Shown piece after piece: positions 8,235 through 19,200 of a stretch of DNA of 64,000 nucleotides (position 1 is the first letter of the stretch; each line of letters opens with the position of its first letter). The stretch comes from an uncultured Pirellulaceae bacterium (GTDB taxonomy: Bacteria > Planctomycetota > Planctomycetia > Pirellulales > Pirellulaceae): NCBI GenBank assembly GCA_905480545.1, contig CAJQQR010000052.1, positions 32,057 to 96,056 on the forward strand, given 5' to 3'. The notes beneath the pieces are model-generated. The model made no database searches. It worked only from the letters and a program-made list of their open reading frames with translations, and was not told the DNA's origin. Position numbers and translations under genes: made by a program.

Positions 8235-10091
8235 TTACCGTTTTCGTTTCGTTCCGCGAATGACTTCTGACGGAGTACCACCGTAAATCACTGAGAAGGC
8301 GCGATTGAAATCATTTCCATTGCGAAGAGCTTTGATTAAATTGTTGAATTTGCTGCGATTTCCCATCAGCTTTGAGACAAAAACGTAACCCGCTATTACA
8401 GCGTCTTCTGGTGGTAATTGGCCACGGACAAATTCGTCACCCGTTTGCATCTTTGCCAGGACTTGAGGCCAACGCTCCTTCCAACCGAGAACTCGCGGAT
8501 CCTTAGGAGCGGTTTTCTGCGCTGCCGCCCGCGCCGCACCTTCTGAAAACCACGTCGGCGTTTCCACGCCAAGATTTGCGACAAGGACGCCTGCAATTTG
8601 CTGAGCAAGCATCGCTTCTTCGGAATACTCGTCATCGTTTCGAGGCAAAATAATTGCCCCATAAGCGTTAACAATGTCGTATCGAAAATGACCTTTCCAT
8701 TCTTTTGGTAGCTCTCGTCGCTCGACCATTTTTCCAAACTCACTGTAATCGTAGCGTTGTTTGAACAAGTACAATGTTGCCCGGCCTTTGACCAACGGCC
8801 CCGATCCACCCAAGAACATTCGATTGATTTTGGGTGTTAGCTTTTCTGCAAGTTTTGCATAGTCATTCAAAACGGTTTCAGACATGTCGCCGAACAGAAC
8901 AAAACTCTTCGTTTCGACCATGGTTGGGTCTGTGTTAGGCATGAACAGCTTCCAATTGGTCTTCGATGCAGCCAATCGGTCCGCCATCAATTCTTCGTGG
9001 GATGCCTTGGTCGCTTTGGCAAGCTCAAAAATCGGCTTGATGTCCTGGCGTTCGTCTTTTGCGTCGAAAGTGCCACCCTCCAAAATCCATTTTTCTATTT
9101 TGGCGATCTCCTCTGGCTTCAATGCCGGTCTTCTTGCGGGCATTCGCGCACCACCTTCGCCTTTGATTCGTTTAACGAGAAGGCTTTCCGCCGGCTTTCC
9201 CTGAACAATAATTTGCCCGGTGTCGCCACCCCGGATCAGTTGTCGAAAAGTTGAAAGATTCAAACCGCCACTTGCGTTGTTCTGAATATCGTAATGGCAT
9301 CCATTGCAATTTTTGATAAAGATCGGCGCGATATCGAATGCGAAACTGACGGTCTCCTTTCCAGTTGCCATGACCACTTTGGCTTCGTCGACAACAGGCG
9401 CATCGGGGTCAGCCGCTTTTGCCAAGTCATTCAGGCTGACCGCCTTGTCCGCACCATCGTACTTCGCACCTTCCGCGATCCACTTTTTCAAAATCGCAAC
9501 TTCCTCCGCTTTGACTTCTCCACTTGGTGGCATTTCACCGTCGTCGATCACCTCAATCAACCGACTGCCGGTAGCGTCTCCTGGAAAAATTACCGTATTA
9601 TTATTTTGCCCCCTCATCAGATTTTCAAATGTCGACATGCTAAACCGGCCTTGAGCCCGATTCACATGGCAACGACCGCAATTGCTGACCAAAATCGGTG
9701 CAACGGATTTTGAGAAACTAACGCCCATCGCAGCGTCACTGCCCGGTTTGGGTTTGGGCGGATTTAAGGGCTTTAGTGCAGGAAGTGTATAACCTTCTAA
9801 TTCCAGTAGCGAATGGGCTTTTTGTAATCGTGAGTAAGTCGGGCGTAATGCCCGGATGACTTTCTGATCTCCAGAAGTTGTCAACGAGTCGATGTCCGCT
9901 TGGATGGTTTTGACCAATGCTGCACAATCCTTCAGCTTTTTCGACCCGTAAAGCTTTCCAGCTTCCACCATTTGATTGTTGATTTTTGTAATCGCCTGAC
10001 GCTGCGCCGCAGTTTGTCCGCTGCAAATGTTTGCACCAAATAACAGCAAAGCAAAAGCAATGACAAAACAGCTCGATTGGGTCAGACGCAC
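8235..10091 (-). CDS. Secreted protein with two planctomycete cytochrome c modules and a degenerate peptidase-like domain
   Basis: 618 residues. GTG at 10091 is chosen: GGAG lies seven bases upstream and the product starts with a clear signal peptide (RLTQSSCFVIAFALLLFGANICSG). Two CxxCH haem sites occur, CGRCH (~138) and CNGCH (~262). Each is followed by the S-T-F-x-x-L-[IM]-R-G and EMPP/RMP pattern of planctomycete cytochrome C domains, so c-type haems in the periplasm are expected. The C-terminal ~250 residues resemble secreted gluzincin-like proteins (PTWFSEGAARAA). Where such families carry HExxH there is LAQQIAGVL, so catalysis is unlikely. The gene stands alone and converges on the propeller gene. 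Confidence 0.8.
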   Translation of the reverse strand: MRLTQSSCFVIAFALLLFGANICSGQTAAQRQAITKINNQMVEAGKLYGSKKLKDCAALVKTIQADIDSLTTSGDQKVIRALRPTYSRLQKAHSLLELEGYTLPALKPLNPPKPKPGSDAAMGVSFSKSVAPILVSNCGRCHVNRAQGRFSMSTFENLMRGQNNNTVIFPGDATGSRLIEVIDDGEMPPSGEVKAEEVAILKKWIAEGAKYDGADKAVSLNDLAKAADPDAPVVDEAKVVMATGKETVSFAFDIAPIFIKNCNGCHYDIQNNASGGLNLSTFRQLIRGGDTGQIIVQGKPAESLLVKRIKGEGGARMPARRPALKPEEIAKIEKWILEGGTFDAKDERQDIKPIFELAKATKASHEELMADRLAASKTNWKLFMPNTDPTMVETKSFVLFGDMSETVLNDYAKLAEKLTPKINRMFLGGSGPLVKGRATLYLFKQRYDYSEFGKMVERRELPKEWKGHFRYDIVNAYGAIILPRNDDEYSEEAMLAQQIAGVLVANLGVETPTWFSEGAARAAAQKTAPKDPRVLGWKERWPQVLAKMQTGDEFVRGQLPPEDAVIAGYVFVSKLMGNRSKFNNLIKALRNGNDFNRAFSVIYGGTPSEVIRGTKRKR

Positions 10092-10389
10092 TTTGAACTC
10101 CGCTGAAAAACTGAAACTAGACTGGATAAAGCAAGCAATGATTGATTTCGATGCGGGCTTCAACCGCTAAGATTATTATAAGTTGCTCTTGAAAATCGCG
10201 AAACTTCCGCGAGGACGTTTTCGAACATGGATACGAAGGTAGTCATTTTCGGGCAAGGTTGAATTGTTGCCAACGCGGCCTGTTCATCTTTAAAAATGCC
10301 ACGCAAGTGCGTATGGACACCGAAATATTACTTCTTAAAAACGAATAATGCCTCAAAAAGTACTCCGAGAACGCGACCGAAAACGTTTT

Positions 10390-11073
10390 TTATGCGTGGT
10401 GCCGCTTGCGTGCCTTCAACTTTCGCTTGAAAAAATATTCGTCGGAACGTGATTGCTTGTAGCCGTATTCGACAGCAAACCATTCTGCAAACCGCTCGCG
10501 GTCCTCATAACCGGTATTCCGATCGTCAAGCAAATGCCCCAATTCGTGTATCAAGATGTTGTTTAAATAAAAATCTCGAGCCGTTTTCTCAGTCCAAGCC
10601 AATGTCCATGTCTCATCGACTGCATCGTGCGTCCATTTACCGCCATACATCTTGGTTTCAACCAATAAACGAGGCGATGGCGGGGCTCCATAGGTCTCAA
10701 TAAACGCTTCATTGAGTGGGTAAAGATACAACGCCGTCCCCCACTGCATCCCGTAGCAGGGAAAGCTCTTTTTCTTTTTGGTAATCCGCCCAAGTTGGAC
10801 GACATCAAGATCAGCGAGCATCTCCGGTGGAAGAAGTGCAAGCCGGTTGGCGACTTCAGCTGATGTCACAACGTGGACAAGTCCAATACCTGGGTCCTTT
10901 TCAATGATCCGATAGCCGTCTTTTTCCCCTTCGATCGGTTCATACCAATCTTCATTCGGAAAGAAAGAACGTTTTGCCTCAGATTGTGCAAAACGATTCC
11001 GATTCCGCGGGACACCGTAAGACATCCGCTTTTTGCTGCGGCGAAAAGCGTGATTTTTTTTTGAACTCGACAT
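10390..11073 (-). CDS. Putative zinc-dependent metalloprotease (zincin)
   Basis: 227 residues. The key motif is ILIHELGHLLDDRNTGYED followed by RERFAEWFAVEYG near residue 175-205: HExxH plus a downstream Glu, as in many zincins. The N-terminal ~45 residues are basic and polar (SSSKKNHAFRRSKKRM), with no signal peptide, so it is probably cytoplasmic. The middle holds mixed strands and no family I recognise. ATG at 11073 has GGAA about eight bases upstream. The C-terminus is strongly basic (KRKLKARKRHH). It has no obvious operon partner. Function beyond likely peptide hydrolysis is unknown. Confidence 0.65.
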   Translation of the reverse strand: MSSSKKNHAFRRSKKRMSYGVPRNRNRFAQSEAKRSFFPNEDWYEPIEGEKDGYRIIEKDPGIGLVHVVTSAEVANRLALLPPEMLADLDVVQLGRITKKKKSFPCYGMQWGTALYLYPLNEAFIETYGAPPSPRLLVETKMYGGKWTHDAVDETWTLAWTEKTARDFYLNNILIHELGHLLDDRNTGYEDRERFAEWFAVEYGYKQSRSDEYFFKRKLKARKRHHA

Positions 11074-11474
11074 CGCTATTCCATTCAGAAAACGGTCTGC
11101 GACATCCCTGGCGATTGTATTCAGCGACGATTGCTGAATCGAAACTATTTCTCCTTCAACAATAGTAGGCAGCGGGACGGCCCGAATTCAAGAATCAAAT
11201 CTCAAGCCCATGGTCCGACGCTGGAATCCGCCCACGGAACTGCGACTCGATTCGAGTTTGCGGAGGATGCCGATCATTGCGACTGCGACAAAAACCCGGA
11301 TCGTGCCGATTAGTCGATCATTGCCCGTGCGTCCATCCGCCAAAGGACGCTTTGTAAAACTGAAGTGCTAGCACCTCGGTTGACAACTTCAGAGGTGGCG
11401 ACCAGCGGTGGAAATCCGAAAAATCCCATTGCTGTCCAGTCACTTTGGGTTCGACACTCGGTTGGAACCGTTAC
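11074..11474. other. Intergenic region without supported gene
   Basis: 401 bases between two minus-strand genes. Short open frames here have poor composition, no start context and no similarity I recognise. No convincing terminator was found for the kinase gene that ends at 11475. Confidence 0.5.
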
Positions 11475-12980
11475 TCATCCGCCCAGTAGGCTCAACCAAT
11501 CCAGAACCAGGATGGTGAATGCGGACGATGCAAAAACAGAAACGAGAATCATAATCATCAACACGACGGGTGTGATTTCGATCGTTTTGCGAGACATCGA
11601 TCCAGGATTGCTTGGCTGAGAACCGTTGGACGGCAAGCCTGCAGCGGGCACATCGGATAAAGATTGGCTTGACTGAGAGTGAATTTCCGAACCGGCAACA
11701 ATGTCGGAAAAAGAAACTGCATTGAGTCGGATTTTGGAATGTGATCCGCTTCTGGAAGGCGACACATTCTTCACCGAATCATCGTCGGAAACCGCCACCG
11801 TTTCATTAGGGGAAGCAGGCGCGGGATTTTTTTCACGATCAACCGTTGACGGATCGAATGCAGCAGAGCCATCGACAATCGGCGTGCCCTCATTCGAAGC
11901 GTTTAAGGAGGCCTGCTTCACAACCACCGCTGGAGTCCTTCCAGCCAACCAATCAGACAAAACTTGATTGACTTCATTACAACTTTGCGGCCGGTCATCA
12001 GGATCTTTTTCCATCATCCGATCGAGTATTTTTTGAAGCGAGTCAGGGCAATCGTTTCGGTATTCTGAAATTTTCTTGGGGCTACGAGTTTGATGCATGC
12101 TGATACGTTGTGCGAGGGTTCCCTCATTAAACGGTGGCTCACCAGCGAGCATAAAAAACAGAGTGCACCCCAAACCGTAGATATCGGCGCGGTGATCAAC
12201 GGTATGACTGTTCATCGCTTGCTCAGGTGCCAAGTAATCAGCGGTACCCAGGATCTTTTCGTTGTACTCCAAAGTTAACGAATACTCGTCTTCCTTGAAG
12301 AGCGCCAAACCGAGATCAAGGATTTTGACTTCGTTATTTTTATCGACCAACAAGTTACCCGGTTTCACATCACGATGAATCACGCCTTCGTCATGAGCAA
12401 ACTGCAGAGCATTCGCCGCCTGGGCGATATAACTGGCTGCATCACGCGGGTTGACCTTGCCATCTTGTTCAATAATTTTCCCGACGTCCCGACCATCGAC
12501 GAACTCCATGATCAGATAATGCGTTTCACTTTCTTCGTCATGATCGACGTCGAATGCCCGGACGATGTTGGGATGATTCAATGAGGCGGATGCCCGGGCT
12601 TCGATGTAGAATCGTTCGAGATAAGTCTTATCGGAAACCCGCTTTCGAGGCAGAACCTTAATCGCACGTCGCTGGTGCATTTGGACGTGTTCGACCAAGT
12701 ACACGCTGCTCATGCCGCCCGTTCCGATGTGGCCAAGGATTTTGTACTTGCCCAGAAAGAAGCCTTTGTACTTTTGGCTGAGCAATTTCTCGGATTGCCA
12801 TTTGGTAATCATCTCCATTTCAATGAGACGATTCATCACGAATTTGGTATCGGCCAATGGCTCGCCACCGTTCTCTTGCTTGAGCCTGGTTAGCGAATCG
12901 CGCAGCACATTATCCGGAATGAGTCCGCTTTTTTGTAAAAGCTCTACAAAACGTTTGACGCTAATTTTCGCCATAACCAT
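11475..12980 (-). CDS. Transmembrane Ser/Thr protein kinase (PknB-type)
   Basis: 501 residues. An N-terminal helical module (~1-75, with KWQSEKLLSQKYKGFFLGKY) typical of planctomycete kinases precedes the kinase domain (~78-345). The Gly-rich loop is GHIGTGGMSSVY, the ATP lysine lies in RRAIKVLPR, the catalytic loop is HRDVKPGNLL, and the metal motif is DLG in place of DFG. The APE-like motif is YLAPEQ. A Ser/Pro-rich linker leads to one C-terminal transmembrane helix (ITPVVLMIMILVSVFASS), so the kinase is cytoplasmic and the tail very short outside. All catalytic residues look present. Substrate unknown. Start codon ATG at 12980, or the ATG two codons later. Confidence 0.9.
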   Translation of the reverse strand: MVMAKISVKRFVELLQKSGLIPDNVLRDSLTRLKQENGGEPLADTKFVMNRLIEMEMITKWQSEKLLSQKYKGFFLGKYKILGHIGTGGMSSVYLVEHVQMHQRRAIKVLPRKRVSDKTYLERFYIEARASASLNHPNIVRAFDVDHDEESETHYLIMEFVDGRDVGKIIEQDGKVNPRDAASYIAQAANALQFAHDEGVIHRDVKPGNLLVDKNNEVKILDLGLALFKEDEYSLTLEYNEKILGTADYLAPEQAMNSHTVDHRADIYGLGCTLFFMLAGEPPFNEGTLAQRISMHQTRSPKKISEYRNDCPDSLQKILDRMMEKDPDDRPQSCNEVNQVLSDWLAGRTPAVVVKQASLNASNEGTPIVDGSAAFDPSTVDREKNPAPASPNETVAVSDDDSVKNVSPSRSGSHSKIRLNAVSFSDIVAGSEIHSQSSQSLSDVPAAGLPSNGSQPSNPGSMSRKTIEITPVVLMIMILVSVFASSAFTILVLDWLSLLGG

Positions 12981-13231
12981 CCGGGAAAAGCATTAGAGAA
13001 GCGTACATCCTGTCCCGCCCTAGCCAAAGATCGTACCAACACCTTTATCTTAGCCTCGAATCAAGGAAACGTCATGTGATCTTTGAGATATTGAGGTTTG
13101 TGGAAGTTTGAGCGAGCAATGAATAGGGTAAAGAACAGAATTGTCCGATTTTTCATAGACTAAATGACGCGCCATTCGCATATTGGGCAGAACGAGTAAA
13201 ATATCCTGTTTCGAAATTGCCCGGATAGAAG

Positions 13232-16200
13232 ATGCCCGTTTCCGATATTGTCATCAAAGGTGCACGTGAACATAACCTACAGGATGTAAGCGTCACCCTC
13301 CCGCGGAACCAGTTGATTTGCCTTACGGGCGTGAGTGGAAGTGGTAAAAGTTCGCTAGCATTCGATACTCTGTATGCCGAAGGCCAACGCCGCTACATCG
13401 AATCACTCTCCAGTTTTGCGCGTCAATTTCTAGGGCAAATGCCCAAACCGGATGTCGATCTGATCTCTGGATTGAGTCCATCGATTTCGATTTCGCAAAA
13501 ATCTGCCGGCAATAATCCGCGATCGACGGTCGGAACGATTACGGAAATCTACGACTACTTGCGGGTCCTTTTTGCTCGTGTCGGTTCTGGGCATTGTCCA
13601 AAATGTGGTGATCCGATCACGGCTCAGTCGCGAGATGAAATCATCGGACGAATTTCACGATTCGAAAAAAACGCAAAGTACATGATTCTGTCCCCCATCG
13701 TGCGAGCCCAAAAAGGTGCTCATCGCGATCTGTTTGAGGATCTTTTGAAGCAAGGATTCGTCCGAGCCCGAGTAAACGGCGAAGTCGTTGCACTAAGCGA
13801 AGATCACAACCTTGACCGCCAACTGCGCCACAATATCGAAGTCGTGATTGATCGACTGGTCAACAAAGGCAACATTCGCGGCCGACTCTCCGAAGCAGTC
13901 GACCTTGCTTTGAAGATCGGCAAAGGCAACTTGATTGCCATGATTGAGAATGACGATGCACCGACCGGTGAAGACGACATCGACGCAAAAAAACCATCAC
14001 ATTCCGATGCTGTTTTTAGTGCTGATTACGCATGCGTAAAATGTGGCATCAGTTTCGATCCGCCGACACCGCAAATGTTCAGTTTCAACAGTCCGCAGGG
14101 CATGTGTCTGACCTGTGACGGGCTTGGCGACTTGTTTTCATTTGATCCAGAACTCTTGATCCCTGATCATACCAAGAGCTTTAAAGATGGCGCGATTCCG
14201 TTGATTGGTGACTGGAAAGAAGTCGGTCGCTGGAAACGTCACATTTATGAAGGCGTTGCAGAATCACTTGAACGTTCGCAAGAACTTCCGACCGACCACA
14301 TGCTTGAGACGCCTTGGGAGCAACTGGATGAAGAACTGCAACAAGCGTGGCTATATGGCACAGGCGATTTGCATGTGACATTCACGTGGCGTGGCGGAAG
14401 CTCGCCGATGAAATACGGTGGAACTTTTGACGGCGTCATTCCCGATTTGATGTCAAAATATCAAGAGTTGAAAAGCAAACCGGCGATGCGGAAGTACGAA
14501 GAGTTCATGTCGAACATTCGTTGCCCGGAATGCGATGGCGAGCGGCTTTCAGAGCAGGCTCGAAGCGTAAAGCTGAAGTCAGGCCATAAAGACTTTTCCC
14601 AAGCCCCACTTTTGACTTTGCCGGAGATTGTCTCACTTCCAGTCAGTGACGCAGCTGAATTCTTTTCACAGATCGAATTGGATGAAACCAGGGCTTTTAT
14701 TGCAACGGAAGCCTTGAAAGAAGTTCGAAATCGACTGGGATTCTTGCTGAACGTAGGACTGGAGTATCTAACACTTGATCGCAGTGCACCAACACTATCT
14801 GGCGGTGAAGCACAACGCATTCGGCTAGCTGGGCAAATCGGAAGTGGACTCGTCGGAGTGCTTTACATTCTTGATGAGCCGTCCATTGGCCTGCATGCAC
14901 GGGACAATGACCGATTGATTTCGACGCTGCTGAAACTGCGTGACATGGGCAATACCGTTGTTGTCGTTGAGCATGACGAGGACACCATGTGGGCTTCCGA
15001 TCACATTATCGATTTTGGTCCTGGACCTGGTATTCGCGGTGGTGAGGTTGTGGTTGAAGGATCACCTGCCGATGTGATCAAATCAAAGCGGAGTCTGACG
15101 GGGCAGTTCCTCAATCGGACAATGACGGTTCCACGCCGCGAACAGTCTCGGGGCGCAAAAGAGGGGCAGTACCTCCGAATTCATGGAGCCAAGCACAACA
15201 ACCTCAAGGACGTCACCGCGGAAATTCCTCTGGGAAGTTTTGTGTGCATTACCGGCGTTTCCGGGTCTGGAAAGAGCTCATTGGTGAACGGCATTTTGGT
15301 CGAAGCCCTCCGCCGCGATCTAAATCGCGGTTTAGGCGAGCCAGGTGAGCATGACGAAATCACTGGCCTGGAATATCTCGATAAGCTGATCGCAATTGAC
15401 CAAAGCCCGATCGGCCGAACACCTCGAAGCAATCCGGGAACCTATATTAAAGTTTTTGACGAAATCCGGTCATTGTTTGCCCAACTTCCTGATTCCAAAA
15501 AACGAGGATTTAAACCGGGACGTTTCAGTTTCAATGTAAAGGGCGGCCGCTGCGAAGCCTGTGAGGGAAACGGCGCGAACAAATTGGAGATGGATTTCCT
15601 GGCTGACATTTGGGTGACGTGCCAAGTTTGTCAGGGCAATCGTTTTAATCACGAAACGTTGCAGGTGAAATTCAAAGACCACAATATCGCGGAAATTCTC
15701 GATATGGAGGTCGGACACGCTCTCGAATTGTTCGAAAACATCCCAAAGATTTACGACAAACTTCTTACCGTAAAAAATGTCGGTCTGGATTATCTAAAAA
15801 TCGGCCAACCGTCACCAACATTGTCAGGTGGTGAAGCACAGCGAATCAAGTTAGCCCGAGAATTGGTCAAGAAGAGCACCGGTCAAACTCTCTATTTGCT
15901 GGACGAGCCGACCACCGGCCTGCATTTTGCAGACATTCGGTTGCTCGTCGACGTATTGCAACAATTTGCTGATGCAGGCAACACGGTCTTGGTGGTTGAG
16001 CATAACCTCGACGTGATCCAAACCGCCGACTGGATTATCGACATCGGTCCGGAGGGAGGATCGGGTGGCGGAAATATCGTCGTTGCCGGTCCGCCAGAAA
16101 AAGTTGCTGAATGCAAGGAATCATACACCGGTCGAGCATTAAAAAAATACTTCGAGCAAAAAGATACGCCGCCAAAAGTCGTTTCCGGCAAGGTCAAAAA

Positions 16201-19200
16201 ACAGGCAAAACCGAAAGTCGATCCGTCTCAGTTCATTACCGTGCAGGGTGCTTCACAACATAACCTTCGCAACGTCGACACCAAAATCGAACGGGACAAA
16301 ATGACGGTCTTTTGCGGACCTAGTGGCAGCGGCAAAAGCTCGCTGGCGATGGACACGATTTACGCGGAGGGACAACGCCGTTACGTGGAGAGCTTGAGTT
16401 CTTACGCTCGGCAGTTTGTCAATCAAATGCAAAAGCCGAACGTAGAAAACATCGAAGGCCTTTCGCCAGCGATTGCGATCGAGCAAAAAAATCTGGGAAG
16501 TACACCGCGTTCCACTGTCGGAACGGTAACCGAAGTCTATGATTATCTTCGGATTTTGATGTCACGCTTGGGCGATTATTTCTGCCCTGATTGCGATATT
16601 CCGATCGGGACTCAAACGGTCGACCAGGTCGTCGAAAAAGTTGAAAAGCACGCCGAAGGAACGAAGCTTTACCTGATGGCCCCGATGGAATTGAATCCGC
16701 AGTCCGATGTCGAAAATCTTTTTGAAGATTTTCAAGCAGCCGGTTTTGCCCGAGTTCGAATCGATGGAAAGACGTATTCGATCGACAACCCACCATCTCT
16801 AGACCGTCGTCAAAAGCATCGACTAGAAGTCGTGATTGACCGAGTCACCATCAGTAAAAAGGCCCATTCGCGAATTGCGGAAAGTATCGAAGCGGCGCTT
16901 GCGATCGGCAAGGGTGTTTTACACGTCGCGATCTGCGACGACGAAATCGCCGAGGAACGCTGGGAAGTGACCAAGCACAGCCAGCATCTTGCCTGTGAAA
17001 AGTGTGAACGCAGTTTCGAACGACTTAGCCCCCACAATTTCTCCTTCAACAGCCAACTTGGCTGGTGCGAAGCTTGCGAAGGTCTGGGAACACAAACCGG
17101 TGCCAATCCGGCAGCTTTAATCGACGATCCGAAGCTAACGTTGGCGAAGGGCGCCATCTTGCTGTGGCAAAATGTGTCCAACGAATTGGGCGGAAAAATG
17201 ATCGCGGCGTTTGGAAAGGCAACGAACTTTCCGGTCAACAAGCCGATCGAAGATTTAACAACTCGCGAGCGCCGCATCCTGTTTCATGGAACCGGCGACC
17301 AATGGTTCGAGGTACGTAAAAACGCCGACGATCAGACATTTCTTTTTCGGTTTCAGTACAAGGGCCTCTATCCCGCGATGGATGATGCAGCGCGAACTTC
17401 GCCTGCATTCCGACGGCAACTTGAAAGTTTCATTGATGAGGTCGAATGCACGAATTGCGATGGCAGCCGGTTACGAGATGATGCAGGGGCGATGCAGTTT
17501 CGCGGCCTGACGATCGGTGATATTTGTCGCCTGCCCCTTGGAAAACTGATCGACACGGTGAAGAGCTGGAAGCTTGATTCGCGAGACAAAAAAATTGCGG
17601 GGGAAGTCCTCCGGGAAGTCAACAATCGTTTGCAGTTCCTTGTAGACGTAGGACTGTATTACTTAACACTCAGCCGAACAGCCGCATCGCTGTCCAATGG
17701 TGAAGCTCAGCGCATCCGCTTGGCAAGTCAATTGGGAAGCGGATTGTGCGGCGTGCTCTATGTACTGGACGAGCCGACCATCGGTTTGCATCCGCGTGAC
17801 AACACTCGATTGCTCAAGGCACTTCATCGATTGCGGGACTTGGGCAACACATTGCTGGTTGTGGAGCATGACAAAGAGGTCATTGAAAGCGCCGACGAGA
17901 TCATTGACTTTGGCCCAAAAGCAGGTGTGAATGGGGGGCAAATCGTTGCCAGTGGCACGATGGAACAGATCTCAAAGAAGCGGGCTTCGGTGACCGGCGC
18001 GTACCTAACCGACAAAAAAGCGATTTGGATTCCAAAAACGCGACGACCTGGCTTGAAGCCGTTTTCAAATTCGACCGACCGCCTTGCACGGCTTGCGGCA
18101 AAGAAAGAAAATCCCAAGCCAAAAAAGAAGGGGCCAAAGAAAAAGAAGCCTTTCGATCCGACCCTTGCGACGTCAATCGATGTGATTGGCGCGAAACAAA
18201 ACAATTTGAAGGGAATTAACGTCAGCATTCCGCTGGAAACCGTAACGGTAATTACCGGTCCAAGTGGTTGCGGGAAAAGCTCATTGGTCAACGACATTTT
18301 ATTCCGCGCCTTAGCCAGGCGATTGCACCGCGCAACGCAGACCGTTGGAAACCACGATGGCCTTCGTGGTGTCCAGAACATTAATAAAGTCATTCGCGTT
18401 GATCAAACTCCGCTGGGGAATTCTCCCTCGTCCAATCCGGCAACTTACACGGGCGTTTTCGAATTGATTCGAATTCTGTTCTCACAGCTTCCCGAAAGTA
18501 AAGTTCGGGGATTTTCGCCACGTCGATTCAGCTTCAATGTCCCCGGTGGTCGGTGCGAAGAATGCACTGGCAATGGACAGACGTGTATCGAGATGCACTT
18601 TCTACCTGACGTTTGGGTCCGGTGCGAAACATGTGAGGGCAGTCGCTACAATGAAGAGACGTTGGCGGTCAAATATCATGGCTATACCATCAGTGACGTT
18701 TTGGAGATGAGTTGCGGCGAGGCGTCACAGCTTTTCAAAAACATTCCAAAAATTCGGCGAACCATCCAAACACTTTGTGACGTTGGACTCGACTATGTTC
18801 GTCTGGGGCAATCAGCACCGACGCTAAGCGGTGGTGAAGCGCAACGCGTTAAGCTGGCTGCGGAACTTGCGAGACCAGACACGGGGCGTACTTTGTATTT
18901 GCTTGATGAGCCAACGACCGGATTGCACTTTTCCGATTTGGAAAAATTAATGGAAGTGTTGCATCGACTGGTGGATGTTGGAAACACCGTCGTTTTGATC
19001 GAGCACAATCTAGACGTAATCAAGAACGCCGATTGGGTCATCGATATGGGACCGGAGGCAGGGCAGGATGGCGGATTGGTCGTCGCGACTGGTACACCGG
19101 AGCAAATTGTTGAGCACGCGATGGCGGCAAAAAAGAAAAGCTCCACTTTACTGCGCAGTTTCACTGGCGAAGCACTCAAGTCATCCCTGGTTACCGCCCA

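Noticed and set aside
17824..18393. Minus-strand open frame of 189 codons inside uvrA
   Set aside because: Antisense of the second UvrA copy; Phe-rich segment arises from the Lys-rich linker on the coding strand.
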